Below, piece by piece: positions 40,761 through 53,816 of a stretch of 64,000 nt of DNA. Under the pieces are notes generated by a model. The model saw only the letters and a program-made list of their open reading frames with translations. It had not been told where the DNA came from and ran no database searches. The DNA lies in the NCBI GenBank assembly GCA_905250115.1, contig CAJNOI010000007.1, positions 177,049-241,048 of the forward strand, given 5' to 3'. A program made the position numbers and the translations under genes. The stretch comes from Adineta steineri. Lineage: Eukaryota; Rotifera; Eurotatoria; Adinetida; Adinetidae. Position 1 is the stretch's first letter. Each line of letters begins with the position of its first letter.

Positions 40761-41498
40761 ATGGTAAATGATACATATTAATAATTATGATTAGTTTTTT
40801 TCTTTATAAAAATATTTGTTTTGTATAATTTAATTTAGACAAGTGAAGCAAAAAGTTTTTGGAATGAAAAAATGACGCATTTATTTTATCTCTATGGTAT
40901 ATATATATTCTCTTACAAAGTAATTATTAAAAATCTTCTTTATAGATGCTGATAGAGATGGTTCAATAACTCCTCTTGATTTTGAGATTCTTGCTGATAA
41001 ACTTTCAGCACTTGTTGGACAAGATGATATTAAACGACGTGAAGATTATGCAAGTGCAAGAAAAACTCTCTGTCAAGCAATAATGAGGGCTGATGCAAAT
41101 AAAGATGGAAAAATAACTTTAGGTAAAAAGAATAAGAATATTTTGTTAGAGAAAATTAATTTTTCATGAAATTAGATGAATGGTTGGATTTTCATGCAAA
41201 TCTTGCCAATGAATTACGTAAACCTGATACAAATCCTGAAGTATTAGAACAATTATCTGAACGTATAAATACAACATTTAATATGATTGATCTTAATCAT
41301 GATGGTTATATTGCAAAAGATGAATGGCTTAAAACTTGCCAATTTTTTGGTGTTGATGAGAAAACAGCTGAAAAATCTTTTGAACAAATATCTGATGGTG
41401 ATAGACTTGAAGAAGATAAAGCTAAAAGTCTTTTTCTTGAATATATTAAATCCGATGATCCAAATCATGTATCAAATTGTTGTTTATGTTTTCTCTAA
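40761..41498 (+). CDS. EF-hand calcium-binding protein (sarcoplasmic CBP/calexcitin type)
   Basis: Four exons: 40761-40763 (the ATG alone), 40839-40896, 40946-41122, 41176-41498, total 186 aa. Three canonical EF-hand loops are visible: DADRDGSITPLDFE, DANKDGKITLDEWL and DLNHDGYIAKDEWL. A fourth (SDGDRLEEDKAKSLF) is degenerate and probably does not bind calcium. Size and spacing fit the invertebrate sarcoplasmic calcium-binding protein and calexcitin groups, which buffer calcium in muscle and neurons. The C-terminus NCCLCFL is rich in cysteine, a possible palmitoylation site, but is not a CaaX box. The start exon is inferred from ACAATG followed by GTAAATG and phase-0 entry into exon 2; the next ATG in frame would lose the first helix. 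Confidence 0.88.
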
Positions 41499-41572
41499 TT
41501 GTTCCTGTTTCTATTATTCATTTGTAGTTTAAACATAAATGTTGTTTTGTATTGTTTAGAAGTATCGTATTT

Positions 41573-42515
41573 TTATGTTGTCTTTTTCCTATTTTCATTT
41601 GTCAATTTTGGTACAGATCCTTTGCTATAAATCATGCAAACAATAACAACCGAAGTATTAAGAATAAAACTAATTAATAAATTTATAACCATATTCATAT
41701 CGTTTGTTTCATAAAGATTTGTAATTATTCGAGCTAAATAGATAGAATACATGAAATAGGGAGAGAAAAAAACAAAAACATACCAAAACTACCATATGCA
41801 GCAATTGCCCAACCAATTTTACTAACTTGTCCAGCATTTTTATTTGAAATGATTGTTCTAAGTTGAAGTATTTTTGATGATGCACTAATTGGAATAACAA
41901 ATAACTAGAATAAAAATATAATACATCTTGGAATATTAAAATAAAATCTGTTTACCGTACAAATATTCATCCATACTTTCGGCACTAAACCCAAGAGACT
42001 TGCTAATAGATAAAGACAAAAACTATTAAAAGATAAATCATAATTAAATTATAGACTTTTTTTTGTTGTTATTATTATTTACATTAATATTCCATATAAA
42101 GGTTTTGATCGATTAGTAGTTCGTTTGTCTTTTTCATTTATTGAATATTTTGCTATTGCAAATAAAAGAAGTATATCTATACAGAAAAATCTTAATTCAT
42201 TTAGAAAATTTTATGAACAGAAAAAAATAGAATATCTAACCTTGTATGAAAAGAACGACATATTCAAAAAATGTTGATAATGGATAATGTTTCCAAAGAT
42301 TATAAGCTAAAACTATTGTATAGCTAAATGAAAATATTTCAAAAAAACAATCATGAATATTTATTTAAGTTAATTTACCCCATTTCTTCGAGTAATACAG
42401 ATGATATTGATATACTATTAACATTTTTTGTTTTATAAAGACCGATAATTTGTGGTAATTTTTGTACGAGACATAATATATTAACTGATAAACTTAAGAA
42501 TTGTAAGAGAATCAT
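41573..42515 (-). CDS. SLC66A3: PQ-loop repeat membrane protein, SLC66A3 family
   Basis: Seven-helix PQ-loop protein related to MPDU1 and the lysosomal SLC66 transporters; its cargo is not established. Six exons from the 5' end: 42379-42515, 42241-42323, 42083-42176, 41956-42022, 41784-41904, 41573-41733, giving 220 aa. The first PQ loop reads LCLVQKLPQIIGLYKTKNVN followed by SISISSVLLEEMG. The second region reads WMNICTLFVIPISASSKILQ, RTIISNKNAGQVSKIGWAIA and RIITNLYETND, which match SLC66A3 closely (the human protein has MNLCTFISAASKFAQLQ and RIITTLMTTND). Every exon is shorter than 165 nt, so no long ORF marks the gene. An acceptor AG sits 16 nt upstream of the ATG. Convergent with the EF-hand gene. 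Confidence 0.9.
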
Positions 42516-45500
42516 ATATAGTTTTAATAATCTAAAATAATGGAATATTTTTATTGAGTCATATGATATTTAGAGCTTTGTTTTTCAAGGTTAGTTACAA
42601 AAATAACGAATATTATATTTTAACGATAGAAAACATCTTGTATAATATAATCATAACAGTAGATCAACGAATGACTAATGAATGAATTTGAATATTCATT
42701 CATTTTGAATATGATTGATTGCTATGCAAAATATTCACACATTATATTTAGTTGACACGTGTTCTATTATTTTCCATTTAGATATAATTTCGATTTTATA
42801 TTTTAAATGAAATTATAAGATATATTCTGAAATAAGAAAAATATATATATATTTATTATAATTATAAAAATTTGTTTATTTATTTTTTCTTCATATTTCA
42901 TCTTATCAGTATTTTTTTATCGAGTAGGTATCTTCTTTCTAAACAACAAGCCTATTTTGTCTTTCTTTTTAGTCTACAAATAGAATGAAATCATAGACAC
43001 ATGTATATGGTTTTATTCTCTTTCTTTCTATTTATTCGTAGTTGAAAAAAACATATATGCGATGTGATTAATTCATGTCTGTTAGTATAGTCATAAGAAA
43101 ATTGCTCATAGTATTTTTGATTGATTTGAATCGACTAATGTTTATCAAAAACATTAAAAAATGATTAAATCGTTTCGAAAGATGACATTTATTTGATTAT
43201 TCTATTAAATCAAATTCTGATACATATCTGATCACAATCAGATAGTTGTAAACTATGGATGATTCATAGTATGAATAATTATATGTCATCAATTATATTC
43301 GAAGATCGAAGAGATTTACTTTTTATGTGATAATGTTATCGTAACATCAATTGTTCGGATAATTTAAAACTTCTTTTTATTAAGATAACGTTCTAATTGA
43401 TTATGTTAAAAAATATTATTCACAGCAATTTCTGATTTTAATGATAAAACATCTTGTGTATACAGTTTAATATTGAAAATATGCTACAGTATAAATAAAC
43501 AATGACAGGATTTGATACAATAATAAATAAAAAACTATAAGAATAAATTAATTATTTAGCGGAAACCTAACTAACCCGGAAATTATTGTCAGGCATTCTA
43601 TTCAGGTTTCAATGATATTTTACTTATAGCTTAGGAATCTGTAACTTGATATCAATCCTAATAACAATAAGATCGAAACTGGAATTAAAACTTCTTCAAA
43701 TTAATTTCGTGTAGCTTATTTTTCTTTTCAGATCCAATAATAGTCTTTTACGAATTTTTATTCTACACTTAAATATGTTTTTCAGTATGTAAAATATAGA
43801 ATTGACCATTCAAAAAGAAGGTTGTGGATGAATAGGCGAAAGATGAGTATAAAATCAGTACTCATAATAAAATCCGCACCCGATAATATATTTATCATTT
43901 AAGAATATTACTTATCAGTTATTTATTATCAAAAGCAATACGTAAAGTGATACTTCTTATAAATCTATGTCGTGCATAATTGAAAGAAAAATCAAATCTG
44001 ATTTGTGATATATGCAAAAAATAGAATATTTTTATTGGAATCATGACGGAAACCAAAACAATATCTTTTCGTACGGATTCAAATGAGAAACAAGTCATTT
44101 CACAGATCTGTATTTTATATACTTTATAGTACAGCCATGAAAATATTTTTGATTCGAATCGAGATATGATTGATTTGTTGAATTTTTAACCTGGTGATTC
44201 TGTCACGACTGGTAAACAATTATCAACAATATAGATGTCTTACTTCATATTTTTATAAGACTTCGTTCAAAAGAAATATACTTTTTCGTTATAAAAACTA
44301 GCTTAGCCAAGATCTATTTATATACAAAATGTCAAATCAAAATATAAAAACAATTATTTTTCGAAGACCTATATTTTTCAAAGAGTTTCTATAAAAAATA
44401 TATATGAAGGAGTTGATAGTTCAGTCAAATGCATCTAAGGTTTCTATCAAAATAGTATGTAGAATTTCGATGGAAAAAAATTAGTTAAAACGAATGAGAA
44501 CTAAAGCATTGATCAAGCTTCTTGTACTGATAATATTCTATCCAATGTATTGTATATCAAAATTAAAGAATCATATTTTTCAATAATGTTATATTCTGAA
44601 TGAAATGATGTAATCCTTTATAGCAAAAAATAGAATTATGATGAAAGGAAAACAAGTAAGTTTTATCTGGATATTCTAAAACTTTGATAAAAATATGATG
44701 AATTCTTCTACTTTATTTAGATTTGGATATTTTAAGATTGACTTATTCGCTTTGTTAATTTATTAGAAATGCTCTCTTTGTTATCTAACAATAACACTTT
44801 GACACAAAGCGTATTTAATAAAGCATTTCATTGCCTAATGGAGTCATTAGTTTAATTTGACTTGTATATTTAGTAAAAAATAGATCAAACAGAAATTGCT
44901 TTTAAGTTTTTATTTGATAATGTATATTTAAAACGTGATGATTGTTTTATTATTCGCGGTTAGATTATTGTCCTTTGAACTTTTATAGACTAAAAGTAGG
45001 TTGATTCATAAATAATACACAATTTTATATTATCCGAGTTGGTAAACTTTCGATTTGAAATGCTTTACATGAGAATTAAATAGTATGTTAGTAATATCAT
45101 TATTATATTGTTTTACGAGATTTTTTTTAAGAAGAAATAATTTTTTTATTTTCTCTCTCTCTCTTTCTCCCTTTCCAAGCACGCAACTAAGAAAAATGTT
45201 GCAGGAGAAAATTATTTTTTAACTTATAAAGTAAGTAATTATCTATTCCTCCTAAAGGTATTAAAGTCTTTCCGGATAAGGACATTGATTCCTTACGTCT
45301 TCCCTCTGGGTATATCAATAATTCTATTCATTAGTTATAAGAAACAAACAAAATATTTCTTGCAGATTATAGAATAACATATTCAGTAGAGTCGACTTTA
45401 TGTTCAGTATTTGACACTTACAATTCTATCAAATAAGTAATTATCTTTTTTCCAAGTCGTTAATCTTTCTATTACTTTTATTGATTCTTTCGTAATATAA

Positions 45501-47103
45501 TCAAATCAAAATCTTATAAAAATGAGTTACAAAGTTCATTAACTAATTGTAAATCAAGAGATTAGGATCGCCTTATAACTTTTATTATCATTCACTCGGA
45601 ATAGTATCTTGTAGACTGTACTTGAAAACTCTTTCGACAAATTATCATTCTCGTTTCACAAAGGAAGGAGACATAAGACTTGAAATCGGCCCATTTTCAG
45701 ATTTGTCCTGACGTCCCCAGTCACATCGTTTTTGAACCCAACTAAGTTTACAGGGTAGACTGATTTCCAGTCTTATACGCCTCCTTCTTTTTTTTAGGAT
45801 AGATATTTTACTATATTATCTGCCATTTTCTTTTCCTGAATTATTCAGAACAGATCTTTTTTTTATGTAGCTTATAGTAAACCTTATTAATCATTACCGA
45901 TATATTCTCTTATTTTTCAAAATTGAGCTGATTTCGATAAACTATTTTTATTCTTTAAGTTCAAATCAGAAATCTTTAGATAAATATTTTTCTAAATGCA
46001 ATCATAGTCTGATGAAGTTTGTTGTTAAGATATGTTCGTGACAACTTGTTTTTTCTATAGAAAGAATATAGAAAACGATGTAATTTCATTTTACTGTCTA
46101 ACATTTTTTTAAAAGAACATGTTTTCTATTATTGATAAATTATTAAATTAGAAAAACAGCTTGATATAAAAGAAATATATGTAGATACAAATTATCTTTA
46201 CTTCCGATAGTTATCTCTTCATGATAGACTCGTCATCATAAGTCACAAAATACTAAAATATTCTATATATAAATAACAATTTCATTCATATCAAAATACA
46301 ATAGCGTATAGAAAGGAGATCCTGACTGAATAGAAATAATAAGAAAATAAATTCTAGGCTCTAGAGTATTACCAAGTAAAAATTACGATAACCTATCTAT
46401 TCAACATTGATAAAAATCTTCTACGATCTAATATTTTTTAAATTCTAGGCATTGAAATAAAACCTTTTATGCGCAAAACTTTTTTTTTAAATACTTGAAA
46501 ACCCCTTTAGAAATAATCGGTACATTTATGAGCTATTTTTACTAGAATTTTAATCTTAACATCGAATGCTTTTATCTAATGAAACAAATAGATTTTTTTG
46601 TTCTCTAAAAGCATTTAGTTATTTTTATTTGAGTTCGATTGTGCTAATATTTGATGGTAATTTAAATAAAAACCTTTTGTACTTGAGATTCATCAGAAAA
46701 GAAAACAATTTGATGAGAATGTTTTTAGGAACAAAAAATTTACGGATAAATGAGTAGAACGATAAGTATATTTCTTGTCAAAATGAGAGAAAAAAATAGA
46801 TATATTTAACGAGCACCTTATCATTAAAATCATTCAATAATATATTTTAACTTTCAGATGACATGGGCTCTTTTCCATGATTTTTTTCGTAGCATACTCA
46901 TCTCCCACGATTTCCGTTTCTTCCGTTCAACGTGCTATCTTAATCTGTCAGTTTGCCATTTTTTCTCTCTTTTTCCTTTTGCTTTCTAGATACGCTCATA
47001 TACTTGTCGTTCTGATTGTGACATTGCCAGTCTGAAATACGAGCAAAAGAATAAACAACTACGTTATTTTCGTTATACCTAATTATCAATAAAATATAAC
47101 AAA
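42516..47103. other. Long AT-rich spacer
   Basis: About 4.6 kb without recognised genes. Two slightly GC-richer patches (45240-45310 and 45690-45790) stand out, but their translations show no domain I know. The last 250 bases are probably promoter and leader for the small secreted-peptide gene. Confidence 0.5.
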
Positions 47104-47480
47104 ATGGTTTCCATCTCAAATTTAATCAAATGTCTTTGCATTTTTACACGTATGATATATTGATTAGGTAAAATATATATTTCAATTAAATTTTTGAATA
47201 TTTAGTTTTCATTTGTTGTCAAATTCAATTGGCAACAAGCAGTGGTAACAATCAAGAATATGACGATATTGATCTTGGTGATGATCTTTATGAAACATTA
47301 CCTATTCAACATCATCGTCTTCATCATCAAGATTTTCGACGTGCTTCATTACGTTATCAACCTCATGTCTTGTATAAAAAAGCCAGTCTTCGACCAATTA
47401 TTGGTCAAAATGGTCAACTTACATTTGTCAAACGTGACCGTGTTCGACGTTCTTTATCATCCCTGATAAATTATGATTGA
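47104..47480 (+). CDS. Small secreted protein, probable neuropeptide/prohormone precursor
   Basis: Two exons, 47104-47149 and 47206-47480, with a 56-nt GT/AG intron, give 107 codons including TGA (106 aa). The join places an ATG in front of a typical signal peptide: a basic n-region, then the hydrophobic LCIFTLFICC and a small-residue cleavage zone (ATSSG). The mature part is acidic first (EYDDIDLGDDLYE), then basic, with four dibasic sites. Between RR and KK lies ASLRYQPHVLY; between KK and KR lies ASLRPIIGQNGQLTFV; after KR and RR the tail is SLSSLINYD. Two dibasic-flanked peptides that both begin ASLR is the pattern expected of a peptide-hormone precursor. No amidation glycine is present. 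I do not recognise the family. An AATAAA-rich stretch at 47558-47580 could end the transcript. The alternative is an unrelated small secreted protein. Confidence 0.6.
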
Positions 47481-48318
47481 ACAATAATATAGTTGTATGT
47501 CTGGTTCTTAAATATAGAAAACTAAAAAAATGCATAATGTTGGAACTGGTACAAATATTAAAATAAAATAATCAATAATAAAAAAAAAAATTTCTTCTCT
47601 TACAAATTCAACTATTCAATACTTCACTAATAAACAAGATTCTCATAGATATAAAACTAAAGTAACCTTTCATGTAGTCTATGGTATATAGTTAAAATAA
47701 AGATAAAATGGATTAATTCTAGTGAATTATTTTCTTCTTTGTATAAAAATAAATTCTAATGAACTAAACAGATATATTTAGTTACTATAATTAATCGTTT
47801 AAAAATAATACATAAAGTCTTGATTTTTCTAATTTAAACTTACTCTAATATAATGAATGTCTATCTTTCACTATTTATTCTATATCAAATATGTAATACG
47901 TAACAAATTGTGCATCTATTATCAATACAAGTGTTATAATTAGATAATCCAAGTATCATTGAAATATCTTTGCATTAATATGTGGAATAAAATTGTGGCA
48001 TATTTTTTAAAATAAATAAAACTAATATAAAATACTGATTATTTATTATGTTAATGAAGTTTATATGAATATTTCATGTTAAACAAGTGATTTACTAACA
48101 CACAAAGTTGACAGAGTATTTTAAACATATTGAAACTAATTAATAATTCTATGATTTAAGTAACTATAAATCGCAAATAAGAAAATGTACTATTGATTGA
48201 ATCATTACAAGTAAAAATAAAATGATATTTATCAATCTAATTCAATTGTAAATAAAAATAATTATCTTTATGTATGTAATCAATTTATACTCTTTCACAT
48301 TTCGACATATATGACAAA

Positions 48319-48504
48319 ATGATTATGGATTGTTACGTTAGGTACACTTTCATTCGGCTGCTACACTATATTTCAAAAACGGAAGTAATAGATTTGATGG
48401 AAATTGCAGACCAATATGCATTAAAAGGATGAACTCAATCATGTTCAATTTTACATGACAGTTTTGTAGAAAAAACTTTAATTAATTATGACATACATAT
48501 ATAA
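48319..48504 (+). pseudogene. BTB/POZ-domain gene fragment
   Basis: A single frame from ATG 48319 reads YTFIRLLHYISKTEVIDLME, then IADQYALKG, then an in-frame TGA at 48430-48432, and continues TQSCSILHDSFVEKTLIN. This resembles the last strand and helices of a BTB domain (LL.YIYT..VDL.EIADQY.L.GL...C...L). No other exons were found around it, so I read it as a decayed fragment of a host BTB gene. The similarity is from memory and the piece is short. Confidence 0.45.
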
Positions 48505-49110
48505 TTATCTATATTGCCTATGATTATAAATATTTTTTTCTACGTATGTATATCTATCTATCGTTATTTTCAATTTAACCCTAACGTATACTTATAATTA
48601 TCGATTGTATTTCGAGATACTATTTGTTTTTTAGTTGATTGGAATTACTATCCAGAAAAGATGCGTAACTAGGTTTTGAATTATATTAATCTATCAAATA
48701 AAATATGATGTAACTTATCTGAATGTTTCTTTTTTGTTGTTGTCCAATAAATCAGTAAACTATGAACTTTTATTGAATCAATATTGAATAAGATGCAATA
48801 CTTTTTATTTGTAACGACACTATATTGACTAATACAACACTTCTTTTATTTCAAGTAGTTACCACTTCTCTTGAAAAATAAATATAATAAAAAATACTCA
48901 TGCGTTAATCCTTTCTTGTTTCTAACTAAACGAGAGTGATTTCGAAGAAAAACTTGTTGATGACGCTCATAATACAGTTCCCTAATGTATACAAGAAAAT
49001 TTCTAATCGGATTCATGAAAATTCAATATAATACACTTCGGTGAAATGAAAAGAAGATGTATTTGATATACATAAATGAACAAATAATCCAAGAGGAAGA
49101 TAAGTTATAC

Positions 49111-49164
49111 ATATGTCGTGCCGAAGTTAAACTTCGGTAACAGTGTAACTTCGGCACGACATAT
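49111..49164. repeat. Perfect 19-bp inverted repeat, hairpin
   Basis: The arms 49111-49129 and 49146-49164 are exact reverse complements (left arm ATATGTCGTGCCGAAGTTA), separated by a 16-nt loop that itself contains ACTTCGGT. It is GC-richer than its surroundings. It could be a small foldback element or a structured site. Confidence 0.8.
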
Positions 49165-52100
49165 ATACTTCAAAGTATATGAAATTAATCTACAGTTGAT
49201 AAATGTTTTTTCTCTTTTAACATGTTTCTGACACGTGTTATTATATAATGTATATTAGAAATCAATTTACATGCTGAATATTCTATTTTGAAGTGTAGAA
49301 ATAATAAATCAAATTTAAAAAAATGTTAACATAATTATTAAGATACAATATTATTACAATTAATAATTAATGTTTTTGTTATTGTTTATAAAAACAAATA
49401 TAAGAAAAAAAAACTTTCTATTAACCAGATATATACATATATCTGTATAATTTAATGTTTACAAGTACCTGGATCAATATAAAATAAAACCTTGTCGAAC
49501 ATTATTACTATTAGTTTAACTTTAATAGATTATTTCTATAATTATTACTGAAGTGGAACTTCCTACTTATCTTATTGTACATAATTAATGAATAGATATA
49601 TATCTCATTTATTCAAGAATATATATTCAACATGGTGTTGAATACTGTCAAAAGCGATTATCTTGCACAAGATATTATGAATAGAATTAGCAGTATACTA
49701 ATAATCCATAAACAATTCTGATTTGTGCAATCTAGTGGTGCAGACTTAGAAATGTGTTAGAGTTCTTCTAGTAATTACCATAAAACAATCATGAAATACA
49801 TCTGATACTGAATTTTCATGATTTATCATGTACTTGAGAAATATATAATATATCTTTTTCGTTCATTGTTTAGTTTTGTATTAAATTTAGTATTTTATTT
49901 TTAAACCAGATCATCTTTCTTTATTTTTATTATTTATTACTGTTTTTGATGTATGTCAAAAAAGCTCTTGAGAAACATCACAGTATGATATTAGTTAAAA
50001 ATATTCCACGATAGAATATTAACTCATTGAGTACTCAAAAAATAGCTATTAGTACTCATGAGTTCCTGCAATGATAGCCAATATGAATATTCTCGAAGTA
50101 CTCATGACGAAGAATTTTTTTAGAACATTTCCGTCGCATGGATAATATTAATAGAAATGTGTAAAATGAGTGGTTTCCAATGGGAATAAATTACGATTTT
50201 TAATTTCTCTCTCCGATACAATATATATATTTATAGTATTCGTTTCAATAACATATTATTTACAAGATCAAAAATAATACTTCAAGATTTATCAATATTT
50301 ACGTTTTTTTATAGATAATGTGAATATTTGATCTTATCAAAATAGTCGAATACAAAACATCGTGTGAATTTCCATTATTGATACTAATGATATAAGCATC
50401 TAGATATAACTATTTATAGAACAATTCTAATATGCTACATTATCATTTTGACATCTGCCAGTCAATCATAAGATAAATCTTGAATTTTACAATAGATTTC
50501 TAGACGACTGAACTTAAATGGATGTCATATCATATCAGTAAACAAACTTTAGTTAAAACGCAAATAGAATAATTCATGAACCATTCATTGATATCATTTG
50601 ACAAATCTCATACAAATAATTTTTTTTTTGTCTTCAAGAATTATTATCATCATGCATGAAAGAGAGAGAGTATTTATACAACTAAATGCTATTTATTGCA
50701 AAAGAAAAAAAATATTATTCTGTAGTAATAAAAGAATTTCTCGGAAAACATCCAAAAGCATGCATTTTGCATTAGAACCAGACGCTCTGAGAATTACTTT
50801 GAGAACGTAGGTCTATTTTTTTTGTTATATCATATAGAAAATATAGATCATCATGAAAATATTATTCTTGGTATGTTTATTAAAAACTTTAGGGAAAAAT
50901 AAGTGCTAGAAATACTAATAATAAATATCTACTTAAATTATGATTACTGCAATCAAAATAATTCTCAAACGTACTCTTTATATCTATAGAATATTGCGTT
51001 AAAATATCAACATTAGACATGACTATTATTAGAAATATGTTCATAATCACTTACTATCATTCTTCTAAATGATAGTTATCTGTTATTAGAACAAAAATAT
51101 ATGACGTGTTAGTTAGATTATATAACACTGTCATTATATTTTTGTTACACGTAAAACTGATCATTTTTGACTAACAGAGTAACATATCTAAGTCATATAA
51201 TTTTGAGTAGATTAATAAATAATTTATTGGTAGAATCGATATTCTTTATTTGATATACCTATATATCTTTTTTCATATTTAAAACGTATCCGAAGTAAAC
51301 AAAGAGGAGTACATTATATATTCCATTAGAACAAGAAGATATCTTATAGTTTACGGTAATCGAGGTTTCAAGTAAAAATAAGAAGTATCTCGACATTAGT
51401 TTTGAATGTAAATTTATTTATTTTCAATATATTTAAATATTTACGTAGAATATTAAAAGCTTTTCAAACGACGCAAAGACTCTCTTTTATTTCTTCTCTT
51501 TGCATATGATTTTATTAAAACAAGTTAAGTTTCCTTTTTTCTTCATTTGCATACTTCCTATAATATTAAATATATTGAAATAGTTGATTATTTGAAGGGA
51601 AAACAGAACATAGGATCAATGTACTTAAGATAAATGAAGTTATTATTAATTTCAATAAACAAACAATAAGAACTTTTGCTCTTTGAAAAAACAAAGTAAT
51701 ATTGTCGAGAGAGATTATAAGCTCGCGTATATTATAGAGTCGAGTGTATTGTTTTCGCTACTCTGCCAAGGTCTTTATTCTTACCTCTACAGATTTAAAA
51801 AAAAAAGGTATTATCATATGCCTTTTTTTATTTTAATCTTCCTCCGTCAGATGAACATCATTATAATCCTAGCAAAACTGCAAGAAATATAATAATAATA
51901 AAGATTTTCTTATTTTCTTAAGAAATTCATCATAAGTATGGAAGTCATTATACAATATAAGATAAAAAGCACGAGTATGGACGATCTTTTCACAACAGGA
52001 TTTCTAATGTCATGTCCTATAAATAATCTTCGAACGAAAGAATATATTGAACTATTTATAATAGTGATTTCTTTTTTCTTTTTCTGTCGTATAATTTCCG

Positions 52101-53460
52101 ATGCGTGCTTGGTATATTTAGTAAGAAAATAAATAAGATTGATATGATTTATAGAACGTGCTGCTTTAGACAATTTTATTATATTCAATTTATATTCGTT
52201 TCTTCTCTCAAAAAGTCAAATATGAACTAATTATGACTGAATAGATCTATATTGAATAAATAATCAAAGACAGACCATAGTTAAGATTCTAAAGAAAATA
52301 AACACATGCAATAAGTATATGTGCACATTAATATTGACATCATTTCGTAGGCGTTATCTGTCCCTTTAGATATGAAACATGATGCCTTAGCAAGACACAC
52401 TCACTTGTCAATACGATTTCTTTTCCCGCTTTTTCTGTTTATGTAGTGATCTAAACATTAACAGATGTAATACACAGGAAGTTGTCATAAGTACAGGAGA
52501 AAACAAAATGTTTTCGGTTTAAAATCAATATACCTCGACAATATTTTCTAACCTTTTGATATTAATTAATCAGATTTTAAGAGATTATCATCTCTCCTTT
52601 TTTGAGACAGATTAGAAGAGCATCTAGTAATTATTTCCTTTTTGTTTTCCTAAGTCTACTATTACATTTCCTACGTCATTATGTTAGTTAAAAAAATGTT
52701 CTTCAAGGAAAGTATTTTATTTATATTAATATTAGAAGAAGAAGAGTTCTCAAATGAATAAAGACTCTAGGCAATATATATATATATGTATACTCAAAAA
52801 TGTCTTAAATGACATGTTTTCTTTTTAATTGCACTTTCGCAAGTAGATCTATTGATGTTCTTCTGTTAATACTATCTTTTTTTGAAGAGACTATCATAAA
52901 GTAGTCAGATAATTAGATAGGTTTAATGTTGTCTTATAGTATATAGAGAAAAAACTACACAAATCATTTCTAACATGCACTCGGAAAGAATGAGAAGTAC
53001 TATAAGAAAAAAAAAGAATGAATTACTAGTTCGAGCAGAAATCTTTGTATTCCTAGATACTTTTTTTAATGTCTATTTTGATTGATCGAAGTTGTCATGA
53101 AAAATGTTTTTTTAATTTAGTTTATTCTAAATTCATCATAAAAATGTATTGACATCTATTGAAATGACACGTCAAACTTTTAATCTTTGATTCATTACAC
53201 CGTGCTTCATTTTATTATATATTCTCTCCTGTTTATTGCTCTAGGTGACTTGATTCGTTTCCGTTTCTTTTTTCTTCTTGATAGATACATACACATGATC
53301 ATCCAATTCTATTATTTGAGAAAAAATGAGATTTACTTTACATGACAAGATTTTCTAGAGTTCTTAACTAAAGAAGAAAAAAAAGAAGAGAAGAATAAGA
53401 AAAGTAGTGTGCTACGTTTTCTTGTTCTTATATAAAGAAATAATAAGAACTCCTCTCATA

Positions 53461-53664
53461 ATGTCTAAGACACATCTTCAATTAATAGGACCTTTTCTCG
53501 CCGTAATAGTTTTCTCGATTTTTCCTATTTCTTGTCTCTTTGCATCATTTCATTTATACTTATATTATCAATCAACCGAAAAAACATTTCCACTTGATTC
53601 TTTACATACGAGCAAATATCAAATAATCTTATTTGATCAGTTACTATTTCTGTTAACACATTAA
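53461..53664 (+). CDS. Possible small membrane protein, unrecognised
   Basis: A 67-codon frame starts at ATG 53461 with one strongly hydrophobic segment (LIGPFLAVIVFSIFPISCLF) and a polar tail (YYQSTEKTFPLDSLHTSKYQ). A TATATAAAG at 53429-53437 lies close upstream, and codon use is less AT-monotonous than the flanks. I recognise no family, and it may instead be non-coding or a 5' exon of another gene. Confidence 0.3.
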   Translation: MSKTHLQLIGPFLAVIVFSIFPISCLFASFHLYLYYQSTEKTFPLDSLHTSKYQIILFDQLLFLLTH

Positions 53665-53816
53665 ATCCTTCCATATTGTTTCATTATTATTATAATTAAA
53701 ACATCAAAAGAATAGTTTAATAATAGAGTATTAGTGTAGATATAAATGGATTGTTTTTTCTTCTTAAAATATATATAAATACGTAAAAATATGTTTTTCT
53801 CTTCTATAGATTATTT

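Larger units (their letters stand above)
47481..53460. other. Long AT-rich spacer
   Basis: About 6 kb without an intact recognised gene. It contains the BTB relic (48319-48504), a 19-bp perfect hairpin (49111-49164) and scattered microsatellites. Open frames around 50598-50810 and 51683-51892 lack recognisable domains. Confidence 0.5.

Noticed and set aside
45690-45790. GC-richer patch with a minus-strand open frame (VQKRCDWGRQDKSE)
   Set aside because: Short, no recognisable domain and no neighbouring exons. A translated search could reopen it.
51683-52188. Overlapping open frames on both strands
   Set aside because: No domain similarity and no splice logic; typical of AT-rich intergenic DNA.
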